From Bryobacter sp. CoA8 C33 (lineage in GTDB: Bacteria > Acidobacteriota > Terriglobia > Bryobacterales > Bryobacteraceae), in assembly GCA_019931185.1 (NCBI GenBank), contig JAINDK010000057.1, forward strand, positions 1 through 59,101: a DNA stretch of 59,101 nt, given 5' to 3'. The position numbers and the translations under genes are program-made. Position 1 is the first letter of the stretch. The number at the start of each line of letters is the position of its first letter. Under the pieces are notes generated by a model. The model had not been told where the DNA came from. It searched no databases and saw nothing but the letters and a program-made list of their open reading frames with translations. Of the stretch, positions 25,508 through 34,925 are shown piece after piece.

Positions 25508-27931
25508 ATGGCTCTACCAATTGCACTCATCCTCGCCGCCACCCTGCTCGCCGCCCAGGACCAGCGCATCGACTTCTTCGGAAAACAGGTCCGCCCCGTT
25601 CTCGCTACCCAGTGCTACGCCTGTCACGGACCAAAGTCCAAAATCGTCCAGGGCGGCCTCCGCGTGGACTCCCGCGACGCCCTGCTCCGCGGTGGCCATT
25701 CCGGCCCCGCCCTCACGCCAGGCAACCCCGCCGGCAGCCGTCTCATTCAAGCCGTCAATCACACTCTCAAGCCCACCATGCCGCCCTGGGGCAAGCTCAA
25801 AGCCGAGCAGATCGCCGCCCTCGAACAGTGGGTCAAGGATGGTGCTCTCTGGCCTGATCAACCCGCCACCCTCTCCTCCCTTCCCACCCCAGCCCCTTCC
25901 CCGGACCGCCGCTCCCATTGGGCCTGGCAGCCCGTACGGGACCCCGCTCCCCCCGCCGGGCCCGCCAGCCTCAGCCCCATCGATCGCTTCCTCCTCCAAA
26001 GCCTACGCCAAAAGCAACTCCATCCCAATCCCCCCGCCGACCCCGCCACCCTGCTCCGCCGCGTCCACATCGACCTCACCGGTCTGCCCCCCAGCCGCGA
26101 AACCATGCTGGCCTTCCTCGCAAGCCCCACCCCCAGCGCCTTTGCCCACATCGTCGATCAACTCCTTGCCTCCCCTGCCTTCGGCGAACGCTGGGGCCGC
26201 CACTGGCTCGATATCACCTATTACGGTGACACCCTCGACGCCGCCATCCCCGCCACTCAGGCCTGGCGCTACCGCGACTACGTCATCCAATCCTTTCACA
26301 ACGACAAACCCCTCAACCGCTTCATCCGCGAACAAATCGCCGGCGACCTCCTGCCCCACCGCGATGGCCTCGAGCAGCGCGAGCAGATCATCGCCACCGG
26401 CTACCTCGCCCTCGGTCCCTGGGCCCTCGTCCAGGCCGACAAGGAGCAACTGCGCATGGATGTCATCGATCTCCAAATTGATGCCATCGGCAGGGGCTTG
26501 CTCGGCCTCACCATCAGTTGCGCCCGTTGTCACGACCACAAATTCGACCCCATCGCCCAAAAGGAATACTTCGGCCTCGCCGGCATTCTCGGTAGTACCC
26601 GCACCATCCACGGCAAAGTCCGTGAAGCCGGCGTCTTTAGCGATGTCCGCCGCCGCGAACTCTTCGAGACACCCGAGGAGATCGCCGCGCGCGAGCGAAA
26701 TGCCCAAGCCTATGCCGAGGAAATCGCCTCGATCGAGGCCCGCATCCAAAAGCTCGAAGCTGAAATCGCTGCCCTGCCCAAGGACGCCCCCAAGACCGAA
26801 CGCGACCCCCTCACCGCTCGCCTCAACACCCTCAACCGCCAAAAATTGCTCGTCGCCTTCAACCAGCCCGCTCAACCCTGGGCCCATGCAGTCGATGACG
26901 TCGAACGTCCCGCCGATTGCCCCGTCAACATCCGCGGCAACGCCCATCAACTCGCCGCCCCCACCCCCCGCACCTTCGTCGCGGTCGCCATGTTCGGCGC
27001 CGGCGCCCCAGCCTTTCAAGGCAGCGGCCGCCTCGAGTTGGCCCATTGGATCACCAGCGATCGCAACCCGCTCACCGCCCGCGTCTATGTCAACCGCGTT
27101 TGGCAGCACCTCTTCGGCGCCGGCATCGTCCGCAGCGCCGACAACTTCGGCCTGCGCGGCGAACTCCCGTCTCATCCCGACCTGCTCGACCATCTCGCCT
27201 CCAGCTTCATGCGCAACGGCTGGTCCACCAAACAACTCCTCCGCACCCTCGTTCTCACCAACGTCTATCAGATGTCCTCCCGGCCCAATGCCACAGCCAA
27301 GGAAGCCGACCCTGAAAATCGCCTCTTCTGGCGCATGAACCCCCGCCGGCTCGACGCCGAAAGCATCCGCGACGGCATCCTCATGCTCGCCGGCCGCCTC
27401 GATCCCACCCGCGGCGGCCCCTCCCTCCCCCTGCACTCCCTCGAAACATTCAGTCCCGAAGGCGGTAAGGTCAACCCCCCCACCATGCGAGTCGCCGGAC
27501 TTCTCCCCGGCAACATCCGCCATCGCCGCACCATCTACCTCCCCGTCTACCGCGGCTTGCCCGTCGTCGAACTCGACCTCATGAGCCTATTCGACGCCGC
27601 CAGCAACGCCCAGGTCACCGCAACCCGCAACAACGCCGTCATCCCTACTCAGGCCCTCTACCTCATGAACTCCCCCTGGGTCCAGGAACAGGCCCAACAA
27701 CTGGCCAAATTGCTCCCCGGCGACCTTGCCTTCCTCACACGCCAGCGCGCCCGCTGGCTCATTGAATCCATCTACTCCCGCCCGGCCCGCGAGCGCGAAC
27801 TGGATCGCATCCTCGACTTCATCACCGAAACCGAGCTTAGCCTCAATAAGAGCCCCCAGCCCAGCACCGAAGCCTGGACTCAACTCATCCAGTCCCTTCT
27901 CATCTCGAACGAATTTCTGTTCCGGAGCTAG
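25508..27931 (+). CDS. PSD1 protein (cytochrome-like, DUF1549, DUF1553)
   Basis: An 807-residue exported protein: signal peptide (1-16), an N-terminal planctomycete-type cytochrome c domain with CYACH (36-40), DUF1549 (about 160-370, including DLTGLPPSRE and CARCHDHKFDP) and DUF1553 (about 515-790, including NPLTARVYVNRVWQHLFG). A short Glu/Ala coiled coil (about 400-440) lies between. PSD1 proteins are abundant in Planctomycetes, Verrucomicrobia and Acidobacteria; the biochemical role is not settled, though a link to polysaccharide or sulfated glycan degradation is often proposed. ATG 25508 follows GAGGAG. Two CxxCH sites may bind haem. Confidence 0.93.
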   Translation: MALPIALILAATLLAAQDQRIDFFGKQVRPVLATQCYACHGPKSKIVQGGLRVDSRDALLRGGHSGPALTPGNPAGSRLIQAVNHTLKPTMPPWGKLKAEQIAALEQWVKDGALWPDQPATLSSLPTPAPSPDRRSHWAWQPVRDPAPPAGPASLSPIDRFLLQSLRQKQLHPNPPADPATLLRRVHIDLTGLPPSRETMLAFLASPTPSAFAHIVDQLLASPAFGERWGRHWLDITYYGDTLDAAIPATQAWRYRDYVIQSFHNDKPLNRFIREQIAGDLLPHRDGLEQREQIIATGYLALGPWALVQADKEQLRMDVIDLQIDAIGRGLLGLTISCARCHDHKFDPIAQKEYFGLAGILGSTRTIHGKVREAGVFSDVRRRELFETPEEIAARERNAQAYAEEIASIEARIQKLEAEIAALPKDAPKTERDPLTARLNTLNRQKLLVAFNQPAQPWAHAVDDVERPADCPVNIRGNAHQLAAPTPRTFVAVAMFGAGAPAFQGSGRLELAHWITSDRNPLTARVYVNRVWQHLFGAGIVRSADNFGLRGELPSHPDLLDHLASSFMRNGWSTKQLLRTLVLTNVYQMSSRPNATAKEADPENRLFWRMNPRRLDAESIRDGILMLAGRLDPTRGGPSLPLHSLETFSPEGGKVNPPTMRVAGLLPGNIRHRRTIYLPVYRGLPVVELDLMSLFDAASNAQVTATRNNAVIPTQALYLMNSPWVQEQAQQLAKLLPGDLAFLTRQRARWLIESIYSRPARERELDRILDFITETELSLNKSPQPSTEAWTQLIQSLLISNEFLFRS

Positions 27932-27932
27932 T

Positions 27933-30623
27933 ATGATCAATCGCACGGATCCCATGCCCAGCCGCCACGCCAGCCGAATCGGCCACGCTCTCATCTTCCT
28001 TCTCTCAGCCGCTTGCGCACTCCCCGCCCCGCGCTTTGAGTCCGAAGTGCTCCCCATCCTCCGCGCCAAATGCACCGGCTGCCACAACGAAAAAACCGCC
28101 AGCGCCAACCTCTCCCTCCTCACGCGCGACGCCCTGCTCCACGGCGGCGCCTCCGGCGCCGCGATCATTCCCGGTAAGCCCAACGACAGCCTCCTGCTCA
28201 GCATGGTCGCCTCCGGCAGAATGCCGATCACGGGGCCCAAGCTCTCCCCCGAGGAGATCAACACCCTCCGCCAATGGATCGAGCAAGGCGCCCTCATGAA
28301 CGGCGAATCCCCCGGCGCCGTTCGCCCCCAGGTAGCCGAACGCGACATCGAGGCCATTCTAAGCGCCAAGTGCTGGGTCTGCCATGGCCGCCGCGAACAA
28401 CAGGCCGGCCTCGACCTCCGCACCCACGCCTCGCTTCTCAAAGGCGGCAAGTCCGGCCCGGCCCTCGTCCCCGGCAATCCCGATGCCAGCCTGCTCGTCA
28501 AGCGCATCGTCGCTCAGGAAATGCCCCCGCCCAAGCTCCAGGAGCAGTTTTCCGTCCGCGGCCTCACCGAAGACGAACTCGCCAAGCTCAAGCAGTGGAT
28601 CGCCGCCGGCGCCCGCCCCGGCAGCGAGAAACCGATCGAGGTAAGCGCCACTGCCGACCCCGCCATCACCGTCAAAGACCGCGCCTTCTGGTCCTTTCAA
28701 ACTCCCCGCCGTCCTGCTCTGCCCCAACCCTCCCAGCACCCCATCGACGCCTTTCTTCCCGCCAAGGCCCCCGCCGCCTCTCCCCGCGCGCTCCTGCGCC
28801 GCGCCTCCTTCGACCTCACCGGCCTGCCTCCCACCCCGGAGCAGCTTCTTCAATATGACGGCAACTACGAGGCCCTCCTCGACCGCCTCCTCGCCTCCCC
28901 CCGCTATGCCGAACGCTCGGCCCGCCAATGGCTCGATGCCGTCGGCTACGCCGATAGCGAGGGCGGCAACAATTCCGACCTCACTCGCAAGAACGCCTGG
29001 CGCTACCGCGACTATGTCATCCGTGCCTTTGCCCAAAACAAACCCTTCCACCGCTTCCTGACAGAGCAGCTCGCCGGCGATGAACTCTTCAACCACCGCA
29101 CCGTCAAGCAACTTAGCCCCGAGCAAATCGACCTGCTCGCCGCCACTGGCTTCTGGCGCATGGCCCCCGACGGCACCAACAGCACCGAGCAAAACTTCAT
29201 CCCCGAGCGCATGGATGTCATCGCCGGACAACTGGAGATCCTCGGTTCCGCCGTCATGGGCGTCTCTCTCGGCTGCGCCCGCTGCCACGACCATAAATAC
29301 GATCCCCTGCCCACTCGCGATTACTACCGCCTCGTCGCCACCCTCACCCCAGCCTTCGACCCCTACGCCTGGCTGCCCGGCGAGTTTCCCTGTGGCGGCG
29401 TCGGCGCCAAGTGCGACGAAAACAACACCCGCTACTACATCGCCAAGGCCACAACGGAATTTGAGACCGTCGTCGCCCACAACAAACCCATCGAGGCCCG
29501 CATCGCCACCCTCGAAGCCTCTTTGCGCGAGCTCAAGGATTCCGACCCCACACAAAAGAAGCAGAAAGAAGCGATCCGGGCACAGATCAAGAAAGAGCGC
29601 GCCAACTTGAAGGAACCCCCGCTCATCCGCGCCTTGTTCGATCTCGGCCCCGAGCCCCCGCCCACACGCATCCTGCTGCGGGGCGATGCCTCCAGCCCCG
29701 GTCCCCTCGTTGCCCCCGGCCCGCCTTCCATCATGAGCGCCGGCTTACCCGAATACCGCCCGGTGCCGCTCGAGCATTCCTCCGGCCGCCGCCTCGCCCT
29801 GGCCGAATGGCTCACCCACCCCAATCACCCCCTCACCGCCCGCGTCATGGTCAACCGCATCTGGCAACAACACTTCGGCAAGGGTCTCGTCAGCACACCG
29901 GGCAACTTCGGACGCATGGGTGCCGCTCCCGAAAATCAACCCCTGCTCGATTGGCTCGCCACCGAGTTCATCCGCTCCGGCTGGGACGTCAAGGCCATGC
30001 ACCGGCTCATCATGACCTCCGCCGCTTACCGCCAGCAGACTTCCGAAAGCGGCTTCCCTCTCCGCCGCATCGATGCCGAATCCATTCGCGACTCGATGCT
30101 GCAAATCGCCGGCCGCCTTGACACAAAACAGTTTGGTCCTCCCGACGCGATCAAGCAGCTACCCGATGGCGAGGTCATCACCGAAAGCCGCCGTCGCAGC
30201 ATTTTCGTTTCGCAAAAACGCACTCAGCCCATCTCCCTGCTCGAAACCTTCGACCAGCCCTTCATGAACCCCAATTGCGTGCAGCGCGGCCAGTCCGTCG
30301 TCTCCTCCCAAGCCCTCCACCTCATGAATAGCGACCTCGTTCGCGAAAACGCCCGCTTCATGGCCGGCCGCATCGCCGATGCCGTCGGCGACCGCGCCGA
30401 CGCCCAGATCGAACGCGCCTACCTCCTCGCTCTTTCCCGTCAGCCCACCCCCGAAGAGCTTCGCCTCGCCCGCGATACCTTCGATCGTCTGATTCCCGAA
30501 TGGACCCGCAAACTCGAAACCGATCAACCCGCCGAGCCCGTCGCCAGCCGCGCCCGCTGGCTCGCGCTCGCTACCATTTGCCACACCCTGATGAACTCCG
30601 CTGAGTTCCTCTATCTCGACTAA
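27933..30623 (+). CDS. PSD1 protein with tandem cytochrome-like domains
   Basis: An 896-residue exported protein related to the previous gene but with two N-terminal cytochrome-like domains: CTGCH (47-51) and CWVCH about 100 residues later. DUF1549 has DLTGLPPTPEQ and CARCHDHKYDP, and DUF1553 has NHPLTARVMVNRIWQQHFG. A charged coiled coil (about 505-560) lies between the DUF domains. ATG 27933 is two bases after the upstream stop and has GGAG at proper spacing; a second ATG at 27954 is possible. Three CxxCH motifs suggest up to three haems and electron transfer in the periplasm. It is co-transcribed with the DUF1501 gene 9 bases downstream. Confidence 0.92.
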   Translation: MINRTDPMPSRHASRIGHALIFLLSAACALPAPRFESEVLPILRAKCTGCHNEKTASANLSLLTRDALLHGGASGAAIIPGKPNDSLLLSMVASGRMPITGPKLSPEEINTLRQWIEQGALMNGESPGAVRPQVAERDIEAILSAKCWVCHGRREQQAGLDLRTHASLLKGGKSGPALVPGNPDASLLVKRIVAQEMPPPKLQEQFSVRGLTEDELAKLKQWIAAGARPGSEKPIEVSATADPAITVKDRAFWSFQTPRRPALPQPSQHPIDAFLPAKAPAASPRALLRRASFDLTGLPPTPEQLLQYDGNYEALLDRLLASPRYAERSARQWLDAVGYADSEGGNNSDLTRKNAWRYRDYVIRAFAQNKPFHRFLTEQLAGDELFNHRTVKQLSPEQIDLLAATGFWRMAPDGTNSTEQNFIPERMDVIAGQLEILGSAVMGVSLGCARCHDHKYDPLPTRDYYRLVATLTPAFDPYAWLPGEFPCGGVGAKCDENNTRYYIAKATTEFETVVAHNKPIEARIATLEASLRELKDSDPTQKKQKEAIRAQIKKERANLKEPPLIRALFDLGPEPPPTRILLRGDASSPGPLVAPGPPSIMSAGLPEYRPVPLEHSSGRRLALAEWLTHPNHPLTARVMVNRIWQQHFGKGLVSTPGNFGRMGAAPENQPLLDWLATEFIRSGWDVKAMHRLIMTSAAYRQQTSESGFPLRRIDAESIRDSMLQIAGRLDTKQFGPPDAIKQLPDGEVITESRRRSIFVSQKRTQPISLLETFDQPFMNPNCVQRGQSVVSSQALHLMNSDLVRENARFMAGRIADAVGDRADAQIERAYLLALSRQPTPEELRLARDTFDRLIPEWTRKLETDQPAEPVASRARWLALATICHTLMNSAEFLYLD

Positions 30624-30632
30624 AGGAGCCCC

Positions 30633-32036
30633 ATGACCACCCGCCGCGATTTCTTCTCCCGTATCTCTGATGGCCTCATGGGCACCGCACTCGCCTCGCT
30701 TCTGGCCGAAGACCTGCTTGCCGAGCAGCGTCTCCACGACCTCACCCCCAAGAAGCCCCACCACGCCCCCAAGGCCAAGGCAGTCATCCAGCTCTTCCAG
30801 AACGGCGGCCCCAGCCAGGTCGATCTCTTCGATTACAAGCCGGCTCTCGAAAAGTACGCCGGCCAAGCCCCAGGCCGCGATCTCGCCGCCGAGGTCCGCG
30901 CCGTTCGCGAGACCGGCGGCCTCATGCCCTCCCGCTACAAGTTCCAGCGCCACGGCCAGTCCGGCGTCGAAATCTCCGAAGCCCTGCCTTACCTCGCCAA
31001 AGTGGCCGACGACATCACTGTCATTCGCTCCCTCCACACCACCCACCTCGCCCATGAAGCCGCCCTCTTCCTCATTCACGGCGGCCGCATCCTCCCCACC
31101 CGCCCCTCGCTCGGCTCCTGGATCACCTATGGGCTCGGCTCGGAGAATCAAAACCTCCCCGCCTACGTCGTCCTCGACGACCCCAAAGGCCCGCCCATCA
31201 ACTTCATTCAGAACTGGCAGTCCGGCTGGTTGCCCGCCGTCTATCAGGGCACCCGCGTCCGCTCGGAAGGCTCGCCGATACTCAACCTCCACGCCAAGTC
31301 CGAAGATCCCGCCGGCATTGTCGACCTCAGCCGCAGCCTCCTCCACCGCATGGATTCCAGCCATCGCGGCCGCCACCCCGGCAACGTCGAACTCGAGGCC
31401 CGCATCGCCAACTACGAACTCGCCGCTCGCATGCAAATGGAAGCCACCGATGCCCTCGACCTCAGCAAGGAATCCGAGGCCACTCGCGAGGCCTATGGCC
31501 TCAACGATGAGCGCACCGCCTCCTACGGCAAGCGCTGCCTCATGGCCCGCCGTCTCATCGAACGCGGCGTCCGCCTCGTGCAGATCTACATCGAAGGGCA
31601 AATCTGGGATAACCACAACAAGATCTGGGAGGGCCTCGATTACGCTTGCGGCAAGACAGACCGTCCCTCCGCCGCCCTCGTCGCCGACCTCAAGCAGCGC
31701 GGCTTGCTCGACTCGACCCTCGTCGTCTGGGGTGGCGAGTTCGGCCGCCTCCCCATCGCCCAGGCTCCCGGCGCCGCTGCCGGCCGCGATCATGGCCCCT
31801 CGGGCTTCAGCCTCTGGATGGCCGGCGGCGGCGTCAAACGTGGCTTCACCTATGGCACAACCGACGAGATCGGATACCGCGCCGCCGGCGACAAGGTCAG
31901 CGTCCATGACTTCCACGCCACCGTCCTCCATCTCCTCGGCATGAACCATCGCAATCTCACCTTCGTTCGTGACGGCCGCCACGAACGCATCACCGACGAG
32001 TTCCCCGCCCGCGTCGTCAACGAAATTCTCACCTAG
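30633..32036 (+). CDS. DUF1501 protein, Tat-type leader
   Basis: A 467-residue protein of the DUF1501 family (alkaline-phosphatase/sulfatase-like fold). The N-terminus TTRRDFFSRISDG is a twin-arginine-like leader. Family landmarks are VIQLFQNGGPSQVDLFDYKP (about 50-69), then IRSLHTTHLAHEAA, VVWGGEFGRLP (about 365) and DHGPSGFSLWMAGGGVKRG (about 388-406). His/Asp/Glu in these motifs would hold metal in a sulfatase-like site, but no substrate is established. SD AAGGAG precedes the ATG. It lies between a PSD1 gene and a second DUF1501 gene, the standard pairing. Confidence 0.92.
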   Translation: MTTRRDFFSRISDGLMGTALASLLAEDLLAEQRLHDLTPKKPHHAPKAKAVIQLFQNGGPSQVDLFDYKPALEKYAGQAPGRDLAAEVRAVRETGGLMPSRYKFQRHGQSGVEISEALPYLAKVADDITVIRSLHTTHLAHEAALFLIHGGRILPTRPSLGSWITYGLGSENQNLPAYVVLDDPKGPPINFIQNWQSGWLPAVYQGTRVRSEGSPILNLHAKSEDPAGIVDLSRSLLHRMDSSHRGRHPGNVELEARIANYELAARMQMEATDALDLSKESEATREAYGLNDERTASYGKRCLMARRLIERGVRLVQIYIEGQIWDNHNKIWEGLDYACGKTDRPSAALVADLKQRGLLDSTLVVWGGEFGRLPIAQAPGAAAGRDHGPSGFSLWMAGGGVKRGFTYGTTDEIGYRAAGDKVSVHDFHATVLHLLGMNHRNLTFVRDGRHERITDEFPARVVNEILT

Positions 32037-32051
32037 CCCAAAGTCTCCCCC

Positions 32052-33488
32052 ATGGATCATCGTCACGCATACTCTGCCCTCTCCCGCCGCCAATGGCTGC
32101 GCCAGTCCGCCCTCGGCTTCGGCTCGCTCGCCTTCACCGGGCTCGCCGCCCACGGCCTCGAGGCAAATCCCCTCGCCCCCAAAGCCCCGCACCACCCCGC
32201 CAGGGCCAAGCGTGTCATCTTCCTCTTCATGCAGGGCGGCCCTTCGCAAATGGATTTGTTCGACTACAAACCCAAACTGAAGGAACTAAGCGGCCAGCCT
32301 CTGCCCTTTCAACTCCCTTCCAACTACGAAGCCCCCGGCCTGCAGAAGACCAAGCTCATGGCCCCCATTTCCCCCTTCCGCCACGCGGGCCAGTCCGGCC
32401 TCTACCTGTCCGAGTGGCTGCCCGAAATGGCGACGATCGCCGACGAACTCTGCGTCCTCCGCGCCGTCCATGTCGATGCCGAAGCGCACGCTCCCGCCGT
32501 GCGCCAAATGCACACCGGGCACACCGTCCAGGTCCGCCCCGCCATGGGCTCCTGGGTCCTCTATGGCCTCGGCACCGAAAACCAGAACATGCCCGGCTAC
32601 ATCACCCTCCGCCAGGCTGTTACCGGCGACGCTGGCAGCCCCCGTAATTTCTCCAGCGCCTTCCTCCCAGTCGTCTACCAGGGCACACCCGTCGGCAGCC
32701 CCGACCCCGCCGACCCGCCGATCATCCGCCACACCGCCCGCCCCGATGCCGATGCCTCCGCGCAGCGCCGCCAACTGAACTTCATCCAGGCCCTCAACGA
32801 AGATCACCTTACCCGCCATGGCCACGACGCCGACATGCGCGGCATGATGCAGGCCTACGAACTGGCCTTCCGCATGCAGGTCGAAGCCCCCGGCTTGATG
32901 GACCTCGCCAAGGAATCCAAGGCCACCCTCGACGCCTATGGCGTCAACGAGCCCGAAACCCGCGACATCGGCACCCAGTGCCTCCTCGCCCGCCGCCTCG
33001 TCGAGGCCGGCGTGCGCTTTGTTCAGGTCAATGACGGCGGCTGGGACCACCACGCCTCCATCCGCTCCGGTCTCCCCAAGAAATGCCGCAATGTCGACAA
33101 GCCCGTCACCGCCCTCATTCGCGACCTCAAACAACGCGGCCTCCTCAACGATACCCTCGTCATCTGGGGCGGCGAATTCGGCCGTACCCCCTTCGACCAG
33201 GACCTCTCCCTCGGCGTCGATGGCGAACAGACTCGCGGTCGCGAACACAACCCCCACGGCTTCACCATGTGGATGGCCGGCGGCGGCGTCAAGCCCGGCA
33301 TCGTCTACGGCCAAACCGATGAGTTCGGCTACCACGGCGTCGAGGGCAAGATCCATCTCCACGATCTCCACGCCACCATCCTCCACCTCCTCGGCCTCGA
33401 TCACGAACGCCTCACGCACCGCTATGCCGGCCGCGACTTCCGCCTCACCGATGTCTATGGACGCGTCGTGCGCGAAATCCTCGCCTGA
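32052..33488 (+). CDS. DUF1501 protein, Tat leader, second copy
   Basis: A 478-residue DUF1501 protein. The leader SRRQWLRQSALGFGSLAF fits a Tat signal well. The motifs VIFLFMQGGPSQMDLFDYKP, VIWGGEFGRTPFDQ and NPHGFTMWMAGGGVKPG match the family and the gene just upstream; the two are diverged, not a recent duplication. An insertion after GRTP (DQDLSLGVDGEQTRG) is seen here and not in the first copy. It ends the + strand operon that began with the GntR gene and converges, 15 bases away, with a third DUF1501 gene. Confidence 0.92.
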   Translation: MDHRHAYSALSRRQWLRQSALGFGSLAFTGLAAHGLEANPLAPKAPHHPARAKRVIFLFMQGGPSQMDLFDYKPKLKELSGQPLPFQLPSNYEAPGLQKTKLMAPISPFRHAGQSGLYLSEWLPEMATIADELCVLRAVHVDAEAHAPAVRQMHTGHTVQVRPAMGSWVLYGLGTENQNMPGYITLRQAVTGDAGSPRNFSSAFLPVVYQGTPVGSPDPADPPIIRHTARPDADASAQRRQLNFIQALNEDHLTRHGHDADMRGMMQAYELAFRMQVEAPGLMDLAKESKATLDAYGVNEPETRDIGTQCLLARRLVEAGVRFVQVNDGGWDHHASIRSGLPKKCRNVDKPVTALIRDLKQRGLLNDTLVIWGGEFGRTPFDQDLSLGVDGEQTRGREHNPHGFTMWMAGGGVKPGIVYGQTDEFGYHGVEGKIHLHDLHATILHLLGLDHERLTHRYAGRDFRLTDVYGRVVREILA

Positions 33489-33503
33489 TTTCGCCGCCTC
33501 CGC

Positions 33504-34922
33504 CTAAATCAGCAGATCCTTCATTACCCGCCCCTCGTCCGTCGGCCCGATCAGCCGCTGGTTCAAACCCTGGTACGGATAGTGCAGCTTATAAGGGTCC
33601 AGCCCCAACTGCTGCAGCACCGTCGCCTGTAAGTCCCGCGGCGTCATCTTGTCCTTCGTCACGTAGTAACCAATGTCATCGGTTTCCCCATAATTGAGCC
33701 CGCGCTGGATCCCCGCCCCGGCCAGCATCATCGTGTAGGCATAGGGATGATGGTCCCGCCCGATATACGGACCCTCCACCCCGCCCCGGTTCTCCCGCAT
33801 AGGCGTCCTGCCAAATTCACCGCCAAATACGATCAGCGTCTGATCGAGCAGCCCCCGCTGCTTCAGATCCTGTATCAGCGCCTTCAGCGGCTGGTCCACC
33901 GTCCTCGCCTGCGGCTGCAGCGCATAGCGGATATCCTCGCGCCGGCTCGACCCGTGATGATCCCAGCCCCAGTGGTACAACTGCACGAAGCGCACCCCGT
34001 TTTCCACCAGCCGCCGCGCCAGCAGACAGTTGTTCGCGAAACTCAACTTACCCGGCTCTGTCCCGTAAGCCGCATGCACCTCGGGCTTCTCCCGGCTGAT
34101 ATCCATCACATTCGGCACCGTAATCTGCATCCGGTAAGCCAACTCATACTGCGAAACCCGCGAGTCGATCTCCGGGTCGCCTTGCTCCTGCTTTTCGATC
34201 GTGTTCAGATCCTTCAGCGCATCGAGCGTCTTGCGCCGCAAGCTCCGCGTCATCCCCTCCGGCTCGCTCAAAAACAACACCGGGTCTCCCTGCGAACGGC
34301 AATGCACCCCCTGATAAACACTCGGCAGAAACCCGCTGCCCCACAAACTCTTGCCACCGTCAGGATTGTTTCCCCCGCTCGTCAACACCACAAAGCCCGG
34401 CAGATCCTGGTTCTCCGTGCCCAGCCCGTAGGTCGCCCAGGCCCCCATCGACGCATAGCCGAATCGCGGATTCCCCGTCTGCACGAACAATTGCGCCGGC
34501 GCATGGTTGAACTGGTCCGTGCTCATCGAGTGCACCATCGTCACCTCGTCCACCACTTGGCTGAAGTGCGGCAACAGCTCACTGACCCACGTCCCCGCCT
34601 GCCCGTACTGCTTGAACTGATACGGCGTGCCCAGCATCTTCGGCACACCCTTGATGAACGCAAACCGCTTGCCCTTCAACAGCTCATCCGGGCAAGGCTT
34701 CCCGTTGTACTTCACCAGCTCCGGCTTCGGATCAAACAGCTCCAACTGGCTCGGCGACCCCGCCATATGCAGGTAAATCACCGACTTCGCCTTTGCCACC
34801 GGCAGCCGCGCCGCCGCTCCCTCCTGCGCCTCGGCTAAAAACATCGGCGCCAGCCCCAGCGTGCATTCCTTCAAAAAATGGCGCCGCGTCGCGCGCCTTG
34901 CGGTTTCCAGTTTCCAGTCCAT
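33504..34922 (-). CDS. DUF1501 protein, Tat leader, third copy
   Basis: A 472-residue DUF1501 protein. The leader RRATRRHFLKECTLGLAP carries a Tat RRxFLK motif. The core shows SVIYLHMAGSPSQLELFDPKP, LYHWGWDHHG, VFGGEFGRTPM and RDHHPYAYTMMLAGAGIQRG. SPSQ replaces the GGPSQ of the other two copies. The start is three bases after the PSD1 stop, and the ribosome site (GAGGCG) lies within the end of that gene, so translation is coupled. It forms a separate minus-strand PSD1-DUF1501 unit facing the + operon. Confidence 0.92.
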   Translation of the reverse strand: MDWKLETARRATRRHFLKECTLGLAPMFLAEAQEGAAARLPVAKAKSVIYLHMAGSPSQLELFDPKPELVKYNGKPCPDELLKGKRFAFIKGVPKMLGTPYQFKQYGQAGTWVSELLPHFSQVVDEVTMVHSMSTDQFNHAPAQLFVQTGNPRFGYASMGAWATYGLGTENQDLPGFVVLTSGGNNPDGGKSLWGSGFLPSVYQGVHCRSQGDPVLFLSEPEGMTRSLRRKTLDALKDLNTIEKQEQGDPEIDSRVSQYELAYRMQITVPNVMDISREKPEVHAAYGTEPGKLSFANNCLLARRLVENGVRFVQLYHWGWDHHGSSRREDIRYALQPQARTVDQPLKALIQDLKQRGLLDQTLIVFGGEFGRTPMRENRGGVEGPYIGRDHHPYAYTMMLAGAGIQRGLNYGETDDIGYYVTKDKMTPRDLQATVLQQLGLDPYKLHYPYQGLNQRLIGPTDEGRVMKDLLI

Positions 34923-34925
34923 CGT

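Noticed and set aside
30159-32249. A 696-codon open frame on the minus strand opposite the first DUF1501 gene
   Set aside because: It is a shadow of the real gene: the composition is Gly/Ala/Glu/Val-rich without domain motifs, as expected from the antisense of GC-rich codons, while the + strand frame has clear DUF1501 motifs.
30633-33488. The two adjacent DUF1501 genes as a split or frameshifted single gene
   Set aside because: Each has its own Tat-type leader and a complete set of family motifs at full length.
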